Assembly (NCBI GenBank): GCA_050084985.1
Contig: JBITNC010000001.1
Span: forward strand, 165,354,001-165,418,000
DNA length: 64,000 nucleotides
Direction: 5' to 3'
DNA from: Nageia nagi
Lineage: Eukaryota > Pinophyta
The notes under the pieces: model-generated
Seen by the model: the letters and a program-made list of their open reading frames with translations, nothing else
What the model was told of the DNA's origin: nothing
Databases searched by the model: none
Position numbers and translations under genes: made by a program
In this document: positions 1-12,560 of the stretch, in pieces
Numbering within the stretch: the first letter of the stretch is position 1
Layout of the letters: every line of letters starts with the position of its first letter

Positions 1-2767
1 TGATTTTCACAAAAATGTGTGACATCATCTCAAGAAATCATCAAACATTATTTACATTTTGATTTCTCCAAGACCTGCTAATTTTCACAAAAATGTGTGA
101 CATCATCCTCTAAAATCCTCGAGCCCTATCAATGATCTTTAAGAATTTGTAGTGCCTACTATCTATTCTAGGGCCTACTTATTTTGATTTACAATTGTGA
201 CATCATGCTTTGAAATCTTCAAACTCTATTTGCATTTTTCAAAAGTTCAAGTCTGCAAATATATACAAGTCTTATACCTTCATGTTAATGATTTCTAGAT
301 ACTCTAAAGTGACAAATATGATTCTAGGCAATTTTGATACATGACTTCTTGGGTGCGTTTGGAGAAGACGACATGATTTTTGAGTATTTTAAATTTTTGG
401 TTATCAAAGAGTAAAAGAATATAAATTTAACATAAGTATTTTGATAGAATCTACATGTGACCTTGTTTGCATAATTTTTGGGTATTGAAGAAAGATAAAA
501 TTTTAGAATGGCTTTATTTACAAAATGATTCTCAACACTCTAAGGAATAGAAAAGTAAAAAAGGGGGAAAGGTTTAAACAATAAAAGACATGAAGACTTC
601 TAAAAGAATGGTGGTTTCTTAGGTACTCTTATATACATAACTTTTAGGTATTGAGGCAAATGAAATAATAAAGAATAGTAAGATTACCTAAATTTTGAGT
701 ATTATTTCAAAGGAATACAAGGTTGCTCTCTTTACTTCTTTTTTGTTTTCATATTCTTCAAGCTTATCCATTATTTTCTAAGCTATTTTTATCAAAACAT
801 CTAATTTTTGCTCAATATTATTTTTTCATTTAGTGGTGAAGTATTTTTTTTCTTCTTCCTAGGATACCTGATGGACTTTGATTTATCTCCAACACTGATG
901 ATTTAATTTCCAAGGTTTCTTACAATGGAAGCAAGTTTTGGAATTTCTCATTTCTTATTATTTGTTTGAGATTATGGGATGACTACTATGATTTTCTAAT
1001 GGTGTTCCCTAACTAGGTGTCTTAGTTTGAGTTATCATCTTGAATTAGAATGGTGGTTAAGACATCCAATTTTGTTCTACCATTTTATTTTCAAACTCAA
1101 AACACCTTATTTTTCCTAATGAAAATTCCTATAAAATTTGTTATAGCTCCTAGAATAAAATATTTTTATCCATCTTTTCTTTTCTTTTTTTACTTTAAAT
1201 AAAAATAAATAAAATGAAAATTACTCAAACCTCCATATAGAATTAATTCTTGAACCTTCAATAGATGAATTTTTATAGACTCATAGTAAACTAAGTCTCT
1301 TGCTCTCCCACGTCTCACTTCCAACTACTTAGAAATAACTTCAAATTTATCTCAATGTCCCTTCTTAGCTAGCAGTAATAGCAAGGTTACCTTAATAACT
1401 TATTTTTATGCCTCCATGGTGCATATACCATAGTGAAATTTATTCAATAACAACAAATTGACTCTCCTTATCCTTAACGTCCTTTGTGTAGTGATTCAAA
1501 GCTCTAAATTTCTTAGAAAATTCAGTCCAAAGTGTTCAACAACCTTACAAACTATCAATTCTTGAACTCCTTGATGAAAATTTACCAATACTTGTAAATA
1601 AGTGTCACTTATGGTGCATATACAATCTAAAATTGGCCTCAACAAGCCAACATCTATCCTAAAATGACCTCAAAACACAACAAAGTATCCTAAAACTCCT
1701 TTTAGACTCCAATGTTTGGCTTAAAGTGAACTCAAAATGCCAAACAAACCTCATAAAAAGACTCAATATGCCATGTTCTCCTTAATATGGCTTCAAAATG
1801 CATAACAAAATAAAAATTACCTTTAGTATGCAATACGAACCTTCATGAATGCTCCAATATGTCAATGTCCTCTTCTAGAAGGTCTTGAAATGTAAAGCAA
1901 ATCTTAGGAATGTCTTAAATATAGCAATATTTGACTCAAAATGATCTTGAAATGTAGAGTAGGCCTCAAAAATACTCTTAGTATGCCAACTTCTACCTTT
2001 AGGGGGACCCAAAATGCATAATGGATATTAGAAATACCTTTAGAATATTGATGCCTAGGTGAAGTTATCCCAGAATGCCAATGTCTAGCTCTATATGAGC
2101 TCAAAATCACCAAAAAATTCCTTATTCCTCCTTAAAACTCATATTCACTAAAAATAAACTTCAAACTTGATATAAAAATGCAAAATTTTAGAAAATGTAC
2201 CTTATCAAGCTAGATGATTCTCCTCGAGGTCTCAAAATTCAAAATTATGGCCAAGAAGTACCCAACAACTTTCCAAAATGTGGGATATGGCCCTCTAGAA
2301 TACCAATGTCTCACTCTCAATATCCAAATCCAACAAATGCTCCTAAAAAATGACCATTATGATCTCAAGTTAATTCCATTATGATGTTAACTCTAGATCT
2401 TCCATCAAGATGATAAGATCTCTTTAGCAACTCCTTCTTACCTAACAAAAAAGGGCAAGATCTCCTCAATAAATACCATTATGATTCCAATAAAATATCA
2501 TTGTGAATTGATATCAAAATGAGTTTACTAATCTCCTTTAGAAATTACCTTTAACAACAACTTCTCCAATAGATCTTCAACTCTTAAGTAATTCTTACCC
2601 AACACCAAGGGCAAGATCCATGTTTCTCAACTCAATAAATTCTTTGTGTGTGATGCTCTTAATTCTAGGAGGATAGTAGAATCAAGGCTTTGATACCTCT
2701 ATGAGTGGGTATCAAAGATTTCAAATTCTCTTCAACCTTTCTTGCCCAACAGGATGTCAAGATCCTA
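1..2767 (-). mobile_element. Leader/internal region of gypsy element D (5' part, minus strand)
   Basis: This AT-rich stretch lies downstream, in the minus-strand sense, of the element D primer-binding site at 2768-2779, so it should be the untranslated leader that precedes gag. I found no convincing coding frame; the short open frames here have no recognisable domain. The part from about 1706 to 2107 is a degenerate tandem repeat. Gag and pol of D would lie beyond the left window edge. The assignment rests on the LTR and PBS; the sequence itself is not diagnostic. Confidence 0.5.
1706..2107. repeat. Degenerate tandem repeat, ~62-bp period
   Basis: Related units begin near 1712, 1768, 1828, 1859, 1921, 1983 and 2045. 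The last four are spaced exactly 62 bp apart. Units share an opening like ATGCCAA, a central ...CTCAAAATG... block and an end like ...ACCTTTAG. The units are diverged and one is a half-unit. The array sits in the presumed leader of gypsy D. Confidence 0.65.
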
Positions 2768-2779
2768 GCTTTGATACCA
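2768..2779 (-). other. Primer-binding site of gypsy D (initiator Met tRNA type)
   Basis: On the minus strand this reads TGGTATCAAAGC, one base different from the usual plant initiator-methionine PBS TGGTATCAGAGC. It starts three bases after the end of the LTR at 2783. It marks the junction between the 5' LTR (right) and the leader (left). Confidence 0.75.
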
Positions 2780-2782
2780 TTA

Positions 2783-4141
2783 TGATGATCCCAAACTAGC
2801 AAATCATGCTCAAACATATCCTAGGAGAGGGATGTTTTCCCTCTTGCTCCAAATTCTTTTAGACAAGCTCAAAATACCATAAAATATCCAATGTGTAGCC
2901 AAATTGATTAAATATAAGTATGAACATACAAAAATATCTCCAACAACCCAATGCATGCACAATGATGATTAAATAAATATTTAATTTCAAAAATAGTACT
3001 CTAGATCCAACATTGCAATCAGGAAGGGAAAATAGTAATTTAACAGTATAATTATGCTTCCAAATCCAATGTCTAGCATAAGATGATAATTACACTAAAA
3101 ATGATAAAAAAAAAATGTAATTGTATTGATAAGAGAAATGTGGAAGCATAATTATGTAAATATATTTTGATGTAAGGATATTGTACTAGGAATTCCTCTA
3201 ATAGGGTTATGATGGATAGCTCTAGGGCATCTTTGATAACAACAATGGTAAGGCCAAGTCCAAGACTTCCCCATAACTTTTGTGATGGAACTAATAGTGT
3301 TCCTCTCAAGATGATTGGACTAAGCTTGAGGCTAACTTCATATGATCTCAAGACCTCAAATGAAGGTTTCCTTATAAATGGTGAAGATAGAGTTCTCAAT
3401 AATCAACATATTTTATAATGATCAAGAGTCATCCTTTTATATATGATGTAATCTCTCTTTTAATCTTGCATTAAGATGATCCAATGATGGAGAGATATGA
3501 TTTATGTGTCCATGTTAACATCCAAGATGGAGAGCCTTAGGATAAGTGACATCACATCCAATGGCCAACAATACCAACATCCAAGAAGGGGTGATGTCAA
3601 TGTGCCTTGGGATCGATGCTAGGTGTCCAAATATTGAGGGATGATGTGGGGACTTGGGATGCATATATGTCCAACATTCATCCATGGGAGCTGTACACTT
3701 GCCTTAGAATGCCAAATCCTTATTTGTAGTGCCATTTCCAACCTAGTATCTCTTAATAATGCCTTGTAATCAATGCAATCACCTAGGGGGATTCTCTAAC
3801 TCAAAGAGGGGAGCACTAATGGCTAGAGATACATCATATTTTAAACAATTTTCAAGGCTAAAAATATGCAACACCTTATTTAAGGAGACTAATATTACAT
3901 TTACATACATAATTAAAATATTACAAATACATCATTATTGGCATTTTAGGTACTTAACTAAATATAATAAATAAATAAAAAGGTCTATATATTACATAAT
4001 TAGAGTTTTTAACTAAGTCTCTAAGTGGAACTTACATAATTTGGCCAAAACCTACACAAATAGACAAAATCACACCTAAATTAATGTACTCATTTATCAT
4101 AGGTGAAATGGGAAAAACATCTAAAAAATAGGAACATTACA
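2783..4141 (-). mobile_element. 5' LTR of gypsy element D (1,359 bp, minus strand)
   Basis: Read on the minus strand the LTR begins TGTAATGTTCC at 4141 and ends ...GGGATCATCA at 2783, giving TG...CA termini. A promoter-like TATATAAAAGG is at 3433-3443 (minus). The sequence is homologous along its whole length to the plus-strand LTR at 9381-10747; shared blocks include GGTGTTGCATATTT and TTGGCCATTG. The PBS follows immediately, so this is a 5' LTR. The three ORF-like stretches inside it (for example 3073-3399) are chance frames. Confidence 0.8.
3433..3443 (-). promoter_or_regulatory. TATA box of the gypsy D LTR
   Basis: The minus strand reads TATATAAAAGG. The homologous LTR of element G carries TATAAAAG at the corresponding place (10099-10106), which supports it as the conserved LTR promoter. 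Confidence 0.6.
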
Positions 4142-4582
4142 AAGGATTTTAGAACACAAGAGTTTCCATGCATTAGCATGCAACCATACATGTCCCCAAA
4201 TGGAAGAATAAGAGTAGAAAGGCATAAGGTACTTCATTATGGGAAACTTGAAATCATGAAGGAGACAAGATATGATCACTATGTATTTTTAGAGAATCTC
4301 TCTTGAACCAAAAATCTAATCTCTTACTAAATTAACCCCTATTGACAATAAAGGTAACTTGGTATAGGTTCTTGAGAAGGTCTTAAATGTACAAAGGAAG
4401 AAATTGAGGAACCAAATCATGAATGAAGTATGCATTAAATGGAAGGGTTTAACTTTATAAGAATCTATATGGGAACATCCAAACATTTTTACACAACAAA
4501 GAGATAATGAGAAAATATATAAATAATCTCTAATAGGAATGCTTAAGAATTTCAAGAAAAAGAGGATGGATTTAAGCAAGCT
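4142..4582 (+). pseudogene. Gypsy element G, pol 3' end with chromodomain (broken)
   Basis: Frame starting at 4371 reads a typical retrotransposon chromodomain: a basic stretch with LRNQ, then VCIKWKGL, one in-frame stop, then ESIWEHP. The order (basic helix, IKWKG strand, xWE) is that of the C-terminal chromodomain of plant Ty3/gypsy chromoviruses, which in the family binds histone tails and guides integration. The match runs to about 4512. The piece upstream (4142-4370) has no identifiable fold. The rest of G's pol lies left of element D, outside the window. The LTR that follows at 4583 belongs to a different family, so the true 3' end of G is probably the PPT and LTR at 9367-10747. Confidence 0.7.
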
Positions 4583-7500
4583 TGTAATGACCCACTCAAT
4601 TGCACTGTTAAGACTTGAGTACTATCGAGAATACTAATGAAATTCAATTTGAATTAAGCTATGTGATAATGAGTTTTAAATAGTGATATGCTTTATTTGT
4701 GTTGATTGTATACTAACTTCAAGATATTTTAACATAGGTCATATGCTAAATCAAGAAGGAAAGTGTGGAAAAGATCCAAGAAACCAAAGATGAATTGGTG
4801 ATAAGAATGAAAAGGTAAGAGTGAGGAAATGATTGGCTTTGATTTACTAACAAACTCTAATGACCATAATATATCATGTAGCTACATATTAGAATAATTA
4901 GTCATGAATATTGATTTTCATGATGAAATTATGTTTGTGGATGTGTGTGTATTAACAATTATCCTGCAAATTGAGACAACCATTGCAAGTAAGATGTGTG
5001 GTTAATTTCCTATTGTGAATTTTTGTAACTTAAAATTCAAAATAGAGGGTAAGGAATATTCTCTTCTTTTGAATTCAAATTTTTAATAATAGTTGTTGGT
5101 AAATTAAAGTGAAAATTAAAACAATAAAAGTTAAAAAGAACTAAGGTCACCTTGTGATGTTACAAGATATTTAATTGTTGATAAAAATAATTGAGTTATG
5201 TTTCTACTTATTTTGTTTCCTTATGTTAAGTATGGAAAATAGTTGGCACTAATTTGTGAGTTAATAAAAAAAGTTCCAAAGTATTTAATACCACTACAAT
5301 TAACAACAACTTTAATCAAACATACCCCAAAAAATTATTGAAAGGATGAGGAGATGTTCATTTGTACATACTTGAACCTCCTTGGCTATAAATAGGAGGG
5401 TTGGAACATTAGGAAAAAAAAACACATACACATATCTATTATCATTTCATTCTTGTTATTCTCAAACTTTGGTGTAGATTCATGTAAATAAAATAAGCCT
5501 TTCTCCCTCTCCAAGTCTAGATGCACTCTTTTGCATTTCTAATATGTCTAGTTAAAGTAGTCCTATTTTGATATTACTTAATGAGTTGTATGAAAAGATT
5601 GTTTGATAAAGGTTCATGGAATTAATTGTTGATAAAGGTATTATACTATTTGAATGGACATATTAATTGTTTTTTTTTGACATAATGCATGTGAAGGTTG
5701 GTATCTTATTATTTTTGCCTTTTTTTAAATTAGTAGGAAGTCTTGAGTACAAATCTATTATGTATGTTAATATATTGATGAGTCTATTCAATTAATTCTC
5801 TTATGGGTAGTTCATAAATACTTATGCCCTAGAAAAGAATTTAATCTTACTTCACCTTACTTTGATTCTACTCCTTATGTATTTTCCCATGTTTTGCATA
5901 CATGATTGTGTGGTAATTTACAGCCACAATATTTGAAATAAAACCATTTTAACTACTTAGTTTTCCAAACCTTCTTTTTCAATAACTCCTATGAAGGCAC
6001 ATGTTGGGAAACCACCAAAAAAGGATTTATAATATGGTTTTGACCTTTAATTATGTGCACCCCTTTGGATATCCATGATGTGCATATTCTAACATCGTTG
6101 TATACCATGTAGCTATCTATTCTCAAACAATTTTCAAACCTTGTGTATTCCTTGCTTAATGACTATATAGGTGTATGCAATCACAATATTAGATGAGAAA
6201 ACAATTTCAACAATTCTTTATATATCTCCATACCTTCATCTAGAGCTCATGTATTGATAGCAAAGGTTGCAACATTTGGTTTTAATTTATTGTTATACTA
6301 TGTTTTTGCCCCCTCCTTTTAGATAACACATTCTTTGCATATCTTGATATCATTAAATTTTTACAATATGCTATTATCAAAATAATACTAGACTTGTATA
6401 TTACTTGTTTAATAGGTGCTTGCAACCACTATATCCATGGAGAAAACTACTCTTTTATGGACCTATATATCCCCCTTCTTGAGCTTGCATAGTGGCATAT
6501 AGAAAGCTTACAAAGGTTGCAAAGTTTTGCTTTCAATCTGATAATAGTATGTGTTTAAAGAAAATACTCTGTAATCATTTATATTTTCTTTACATCATGT
6601 TTTTGTATTAATATGCTTGTTATGAAGACCCTTACCCTTCATCCTTTCCTTTGCATGTCTACTCTTGTTAGCGGCTCTAAGAAGCATGTGAGCCCTTTTC
6701 TTTTCTTTTTTACTGCATTTCCTAATTCAATAGCAGTGTTGGAGAAAACTATTTAAGATTTTTTTTACTTGTGTTCTCTAAATGCCAAGGCTTAGGAAAA
6801 TTGATTATTGTGTTTTCAAAACCCCCAAATGCACTTGCCAAGCTCAAAAATGCCATGTATGTGGTTGAGATCTAAATTCCTCCAAATCTTTCCTAAAACA
6901 CCATTGAAATATAATATGATTGGCATACACCATCCATGGTTTGTCTCAATAAGTTGTCTTGTATGAACACTAAAGGAAGGAAAATGACTAGTGTATTTTA
7001 TTTGATTGTATACTCCATAGTAAAGTTTCTATTTAATTAAATTTTAAATAAAGGTAAGGTTATGTTTTTAAAAAAGAAGTTTTAATAAAGAAAATACAAT
7101 TAGGTATCTATTAAATAAAATAGATAGTATACATCATTGAACTATAATTATAATGGAAAATAAACTAATATTGGAAGATGTGTAGTATGAGGTAATAATG
7201 ACATTTATTTGAGAATGATTCTTGTGTATAAATTAGATTTTAAATATGATCAAGGAAGAGAGATCCCACAAACCTCTTGAGAGCCATAGAAAGAATTTAG
7301 ATACCATTAAATATGCATTATGGTCATAAGTAAAAGAGTGTTATCCTAATCCTCAAACTCTTCACCTTCCTAGTACTCAAACTAATATACATTGATCCTA
7401 GGAAAGAAGCTCAAAAAAATATGATGAAGACTCATAAGGATAAATATGTATTGAATATTTATGGAGGTGGTTCTACAACAAGGTGAAGATGTCTTAATAA

Positions 7501-9264
7501 ACAATTTGCTATGGCATGACTTGTAAATAGGACCTAATTATGCTTTAATGAGGTTACAATCCTATTTGTATCTTAAGACAATTTGTAATTATTATTACTC
7601 CCTTCGTATTAATTTGTGCTTGTAATATTTAATGAAATGTAGTTTCATGAAGTTTCATTAATGAATGGATGGTTTTACAAGATTCTTTAATTGAGACTCT
7701 ATAGTTAATAAATAGATGTATCTTGTTAATGATTCATGTTCCTCTTACTTTGTTTAGACATTAATGGATGCATGTTGCAATTAAATAAGGTTATATAATA
7801 CCATTGGGTTTTCATGACATCTAATATGAAACAAATATAGTATGTGGCTATAACAAGATCATTTGATTTAATAGAAATCGAATAATATTGTTGACTAAAT
7901 GTGTTTACAAAGATCTCTAAATTTAGGAGATCGATAAGGTTAATAACCCTAATAAACCCTAACAAATTGAAAAATATCCCAACTTAGTATTATGGTTCCA
8001 AATTGAGGTTTGTAATAGATTAATAAATGTTAGGTATCCTTGGGATCAAAATGGAAATGAATGGGATCAAACTGGTAACTAATGGAATAATTTGAAATCC
8101 TATGGGAAAAATTAGGAATATGTGGATAGTCAAACAAGGTAAAAGGATTGACATGAAATAAAGGCTAAGAAGGAAGACCTTAAGAAATTGATTCAATTAA
8201 AAAAAAAGAATTTTGGATGGATTTGATAATGAAAGAAAATGGCATGGAATATTCGTTAGTTGAACCTCCGTCACTAAACTACATTCCAAAAGAATATTCC
8301 TTAAAGTATGGACCACTTTGCATTAGACTCCCTTTATCGTAGTAGTTGACTTTAATGTCATCTCAAGGCATGTTACCAAATAATAGTATGAGAGCTTTTA
8401 TAATGTGGTATTAATTATATAGTACCATGTGTATGGGATATTTGTAGAACTACAGATCCTTTATGACTTTCTAAATAAGTTATTTTGAGTCTTCCTACAT
8501 ATGATATAATATTGTTAGGTCATGAGTGGTTTTTATTTTATAACCTTTATTAAAAATTAATTATACTTACAAACCACTTGAGGGAATTATTTTTATACCC
8601 ATGGCTCCCTAAGATATGGGCACAGGGATGCTAGATTCCATGGTGAGCCTAACTGATAGATATGGGTAGGTTAGTGTCTCATATCCTCAAAAGGGTATCA
8701 GATGAGGATAGTAGTTGATAAAAATATAATTACCAGGTGAAGGTAATTTAGTATTCATACTTATTGCTATTAATCACATAGGAATATGGAAAATTTTCCA
8801 TAGGTGATGACATTTCTCACTCATGAGTAAGTTTGGCTAGAACAAACTATCTACTCCTATGAGTTAGAGGGTTATCATCAAGTGAGGATGTGTAACCTAG
8901 TGGATGTACATTATTTCAAGTGATATGGACCCTGAGTAAGAAACCACTATGCCATGTCTAAAATTTCTATTGCATAGTTCATGAAATGGAAATGGTGGGA
9001 TCACATTTAAGGCATCCCCTCAATGAGATGAGCATTATGGAGTGAACACTAGAAGAGATTTATCCAAGTTTGGATAATCTAGATTTTATCCAATCTTACC
9101 ATGTGGGTGCTAACTAGCTAGCAACATTGATAAGCTCATGTGGATCATTTGAATCCATTACTAGATATTTCAAGTGTTAAACTAAATAAAAAAAAATTAG
9201 TTCTAAAATTTAAGGTTTTGGATGTATAGAGTAAGAGGATGCATTACAAAGCATGAGTTTAGCA
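4583..9264 (+). mobile_element. Long LTR, family F, copy F1 (~4.7 kb)
   Basis: It begins TGTAATGACCCA and ends ...TTTAGCA. It is homologous to the solo LTR at 39397-45143 at the start, around the TATA box and over 8,500-9,250 versus 44,400-45,100 (for example ATATGGGCAC and GATATGGGTAGG). A TATAAATA is at 5387-5394. The stretch from about 6000 to 6640 holds degenerate internal repeats (AAAGGTTGCAA...). No convincing target duplication is visible at the two ends (AAGCT against ATTCT), so whether it is a solo LTR inside G or the 3' LTR of another element is open. No gene is seen within it. Confidence 0.7.
5387..5394 (+). promoter_or_regulatory. TATA box of LTR F1
   Basis: TATAAATA followed by AGGAGGG, about 0.8 kb into the LTR. 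The equivalent TATAAATA is at 40207-40214 in copy F2. Confidence 0.55.
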
Positions 9265-9380
9265 ATTCTCAATCAAAGCATACATCCACCTTCAAGGAAG
9301 TAGAATATCGCATGAAGACTCCACTTTGACTAGAAATATTTTGAATTGCTTAGGGATAAGCAATTTGGAAGGGGTGAAAT
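9265..9380 (+). other. 3' tail and polypurine tract of gypsy G
   Basis: The sequence ends with GGAAGGGGTGAAAT (9367-9380), a purine-rich tract immediately followed by TGTAATGTCTCC, the start of the LTR at 9381. This is the expected plus-strand primer site for a gypsy element. The short piece before it may encode the last residues of pol after the chromodomain. Confidence 0.65.
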
Positions 9381-10747
9381 TGTAATGTCTCCATTTTTAT
9401 GTTGTTTTCCCCATTTCCCATTGACAAATGTGAACATTAGAATAGGAGTACTTTTGATTATTTTATGAGTTATTTGACCAATTAATTGTAAGTTACACTT
9501 GGAGAGTAGTTTAGTACTCCAAATATGGAATATTTGGCCCTTATTTAGTATATTATGTATAGTTGAGTGTCCAATTATGCCAATAATGATGTATTTATGA
9601 TACCAAGGCCATTATGATTGTAAATGCAATATTATTCTCTAATAATTAGGTGTTGCATATTTCTAGCCTTGATTATTGTAATATTGGAATTTTATGATCC
9701 TATTATCATTAATGCTTCCCTCTTCAAGGTAGAGCATCCATCTATATGATTACATTAACTTTAAGGCATTGTGAAGACTCATATGCTAGGACATGGTATA
9801 ATTAGTATCCCAAGATATCCAATAGCTCTCACACTTGGATGTTGGGCTTGTGAGGGCATATAGACCCCCTATATTGAGAATTTGGCATCCCTAGTATCCC
9901 ATGTCATACTCTTGGAGGTTTTCTAACTTGGGCATTGATACCAAGGCATTAGTCCAACATTGGTATTCTTGGCCATTGAATGTGATTAATCTCATCCTAA
10001 GGCATCATATCTTAGACATTGGCATTGAGAGCATGTGGATCACTCTTGTAAGTCCTTGGATCAACTCAGCTTGAGATTAGAAGATGAACCATCTTTCCTA
10101 TAAAAGGACTCCTATAACACATGAGATATGTTGAATTGATTAAACTACCTTATATTGAATTGAGTGTAAGAAATCTATTTTTGGCACTTGTAGGTGCCAG
10201 CATACATTTGAAGTCTTGAGGTGATTTAAGGCTAGCCTCTTGCTTACTCTAACCATTTAGGATAATAAATTTGGTTGTTCCATCATTAGAGAGGTAATTA
10301 ATCCCTAGGATTAGTCTTTCCATTGCTGCTATTAGTGTGACCTTAGAGCTATCTATAATAACCCTATTGGAGGAAACCCTAGTGTAAGATCCTTAGGTAC
10401 CAAAAATACCATTGCTACAACACTATCATCAAAGCTATTATACTTGTAGTTCTCTCATTCCATAATTCAATCACATTATTTATTGTCATTATTATCAATT
10501 GTCTCATTATGTTTGGATGTTGGATTTGAAAGTGTATCTTTCATTGATAATTTATATTTTAGCTTCCTTAGGCCCTACATTTGGTATTTGTATGCTTTTG
10601 ATGAGTATTTTATATATTTTTACCAATTATAGCTAAACATTGGTTTATTATGTAATTTTATGCTTAATTGGTGAGATCCAAAGCTTTAAGGAAAACATCC
10701 CTTTCCTAGGGCACACTTGAGCATGAACCAATGACTTGGGATCATTA
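9381..10747 (+). mobile_element. 3' LTR of gypsy element G (~1.37 kb)
   Basis: It begins TGTAATGTCTCC directly after a PPT and ends ...GGGATCATTA. It has a TATAAAAG at 10099-10106. It is the same LTR family as the minus-strand LTR at 2783-4141 (1,359 bp against 1,367 bp). No PBS-like sequence follows the end, which fits a 3' LTR. The terminal CA has become TA. Confidence 0.75.
10099..10106 (+). promoter_or_regulatory. TATA box of LTR G
   Basis: TATAAAAG at the position homologous to the TATATAAAAGG of LTR D. Confidence 0.55.
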
Positions 10748-11240
10748 CACAAACATGATAATCTGACCTTCACACCCACAACTAAAGATCCAACAAGGAA
10801 GGAAAATGTGTTATTGAAAGAACTAGGAGTAGATGGTGAAAACAATTAAGGAAAGAGGGAGTTGTTTGAGCAAGATATTAGTATTGTTGTTAGTAGTGTT
10901 TATGCTCCTCCTTTTCTTATTCCTATCAGTGATAGTGGAGATCTTGTTGTTGGTATTGGTGATAATGAAAGTTTTGGTACATTTACTTGTAATTAGAGTG
11001 ACTCTTGTTGGTGATGGTGATCATGGTGATGTTGGTGGTATTCTTATTTGTATTATTGGTTCTATTGGTGGTTCTACTCTTAACTAACCACCTAGTAGTG
11101 AGGCTCAGACTATTATTGGTGATATTTTATTACTTGAGTGAAATTTTTCTTTTATTAATACTCTATTATTGGAATATTATTGGTAGTACTTCTTTTTTAA
11201 AATTAGACATGTTAATATTTTTTGTATAGTTGCATATAAT
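10748..11240 (+). other. Unrecognised low-complexity segment rich in GGT/GTT
   Basis: The stretch 10810-11240 is dominated by GTT, GGT and GAT triplets. Two plus-strand frames stay open for 84 and 74 codons but read as long runs of Leu, Val and Phe, which follows from the base composition. In another frame a Ser/Gly/Asp-rich peptide is visible for about 50 codons before a stop. I do not recognise any domain and do not call a gene. Confidence 0.3.
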
Positions 11241-11269
11241 ATGAAGAACTGATTTTCTTATAATTGAAA

Positions 11270-11456
11270 ATTGTGTGCAATGCCAATTGTTGATTTTTCT
11301 ATATTTGATAAATGGTGTGCAATGAAAATATTAATATTTTTGTGTGCAATGCCAATGGTTGAATGTTTTTGTATTTGATAAATTATGTGTAATGCCAATG
11401 TTGATATTTTTGTATGCAATACCAAAGGTTGAATTATGTGCAATGCCAATGTTTGT
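11270..11456. repeat. Degenerate tandem repeat around TGTGCAATGCCAAT
   Basis: The motif GTGCAATGCCAAT with trailing GTTGA(N)TTTTT recurs near 11273, 11312, 11341, 11386, 11413 and 11436, with spacing of about 25-45 bp. Units are imperfect. The two overlapping minus-strand ORFs here, with repeated IGIAH-type peptides, are products of the repeat. Confidence 0.6.
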
Positions 11457-12540
11457 AATCACAATAAAGTAAATAATAAATAAAATGGTTTTATAGAAAA
11501 TAATAAAATCACCAACACCTCTATCACAACAATAATATATCACTACAAATATATTAAAACCATAACATATTATTCCTATTTCCAAATATATCATATCCAT
11601 AGATATCAAAAATGAAATTCAATGTTGAATATCTAAAAAATTACATGCTTTCTAAAAATCCTAAGCTATCACAAAATATAATAGCAAAATATCTAATAAT
11701 CTAAATTCAAAGTTGAAAAATAGCTTTATCTCTTTTGACTTATTCTTGGCTCTTTAAATTTTCTAGAGCATCATCAATACTCTACATCCTAGTTGGTAGG
11801 CTACATTCATGCATAGAGTGTTCAGTTGCACCCCTTCTGGGTGAAACCAATTGCCAAATACTCACTTATTTATCATAAGGGAAATTGTTTATTTTGTACT
11901 ATGATACATATACTCTCAATCAATTTTTTAAAATTTTATCTACTATGTTCCACCATTTCTATTTCATAAAATCATGAAGGAGACAAATTTCCAACAATAG
12001 GAAGTTAGCTTCATTTTCAAGGGACAAAGGGTCATTGTTGGCTAAGATGTGGTAATTCTACACATGCATTCATTGTTTATAATATATGGTAATTCTACAT
12101 ATGCATTCTAATTAATGAAATTCAAAACTAAAAATCAATCTATGAAGAAGGTCAATCCCTATCTAGATCGAACTAAGATTTACCAAAAGGTAAGGTACCT
12201 AAAAAAACTTGTAGAACTAATATAAACTTAAAATGCTAGTGTAGTGGGTTGAAAATAAGTAAAATAAATAATCAAACCAACTCAAGCATTCATTAAATTA
12301 GAATCTAATCTTATCATATAGTTTGATTTTTAGCTACAAAATAGAATACGACATTCCAAGTAACTATGTTCTACAAAGCATTTTACAGATAGAGATTAAG
12401 CATTGATAAACTTTCATAATCCCTGAAGTGCAAACAAATATATTATATAAAATTTTAAGAACAATGTAATATAAATCATGGGTAAGATATCAAGAACCAA
12501 ACTACATATTATAATTAATGGTGCTAGTATAAAATTGCAT
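11457..12540 (-). other. Possible 3' LTR of gypsy A; otherwise unrecognised
   Basis: This AT-rich segment has no coding frame that I recognise. It lies just left of a pyrimidine-rich tract (12541-12560) that on the minus strand is a plausible polypurine tract. Gypsy A is read on the minus strand and its pol ends near 17.5 kb, so its 3' LTR is expected to the left of the accessory ORF. The second LTR of A is not in the window, so I could not confirm this by comparison. Confidence 0.3.
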
Positions 12541-12560
12541 ATTTGACCCCTTTCTCCTTC
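12541..12560 (-). other. Candidate polypurine tract of gypsy A
   Basis: The minus strand reads GAAGGAGAAAGGGGTCAAAT, the strongest purine run in this region, followed by sequence that could start an LTR with a mutated TG. It is placed only by position and composition. Confidence 0.35.

Noticed and set aside
10833-11229. Two overlapping plus-strand ORFs with long hydrophobic runs that look like membrane proteins
   Set aside because: They follow from GTT/GGT/TTA-rich low-complexity DNA; neither has a recognisable domain or a credible gene context.
11258-11609. Minus-strand ORFs with repeated IGIAH-type peptides, as if a repeat protein
   Set aside because: The peptide repeat is the translation of the short tandem repeat at 11,270-11,456; the two ORFs are in different frames of the same repeat.
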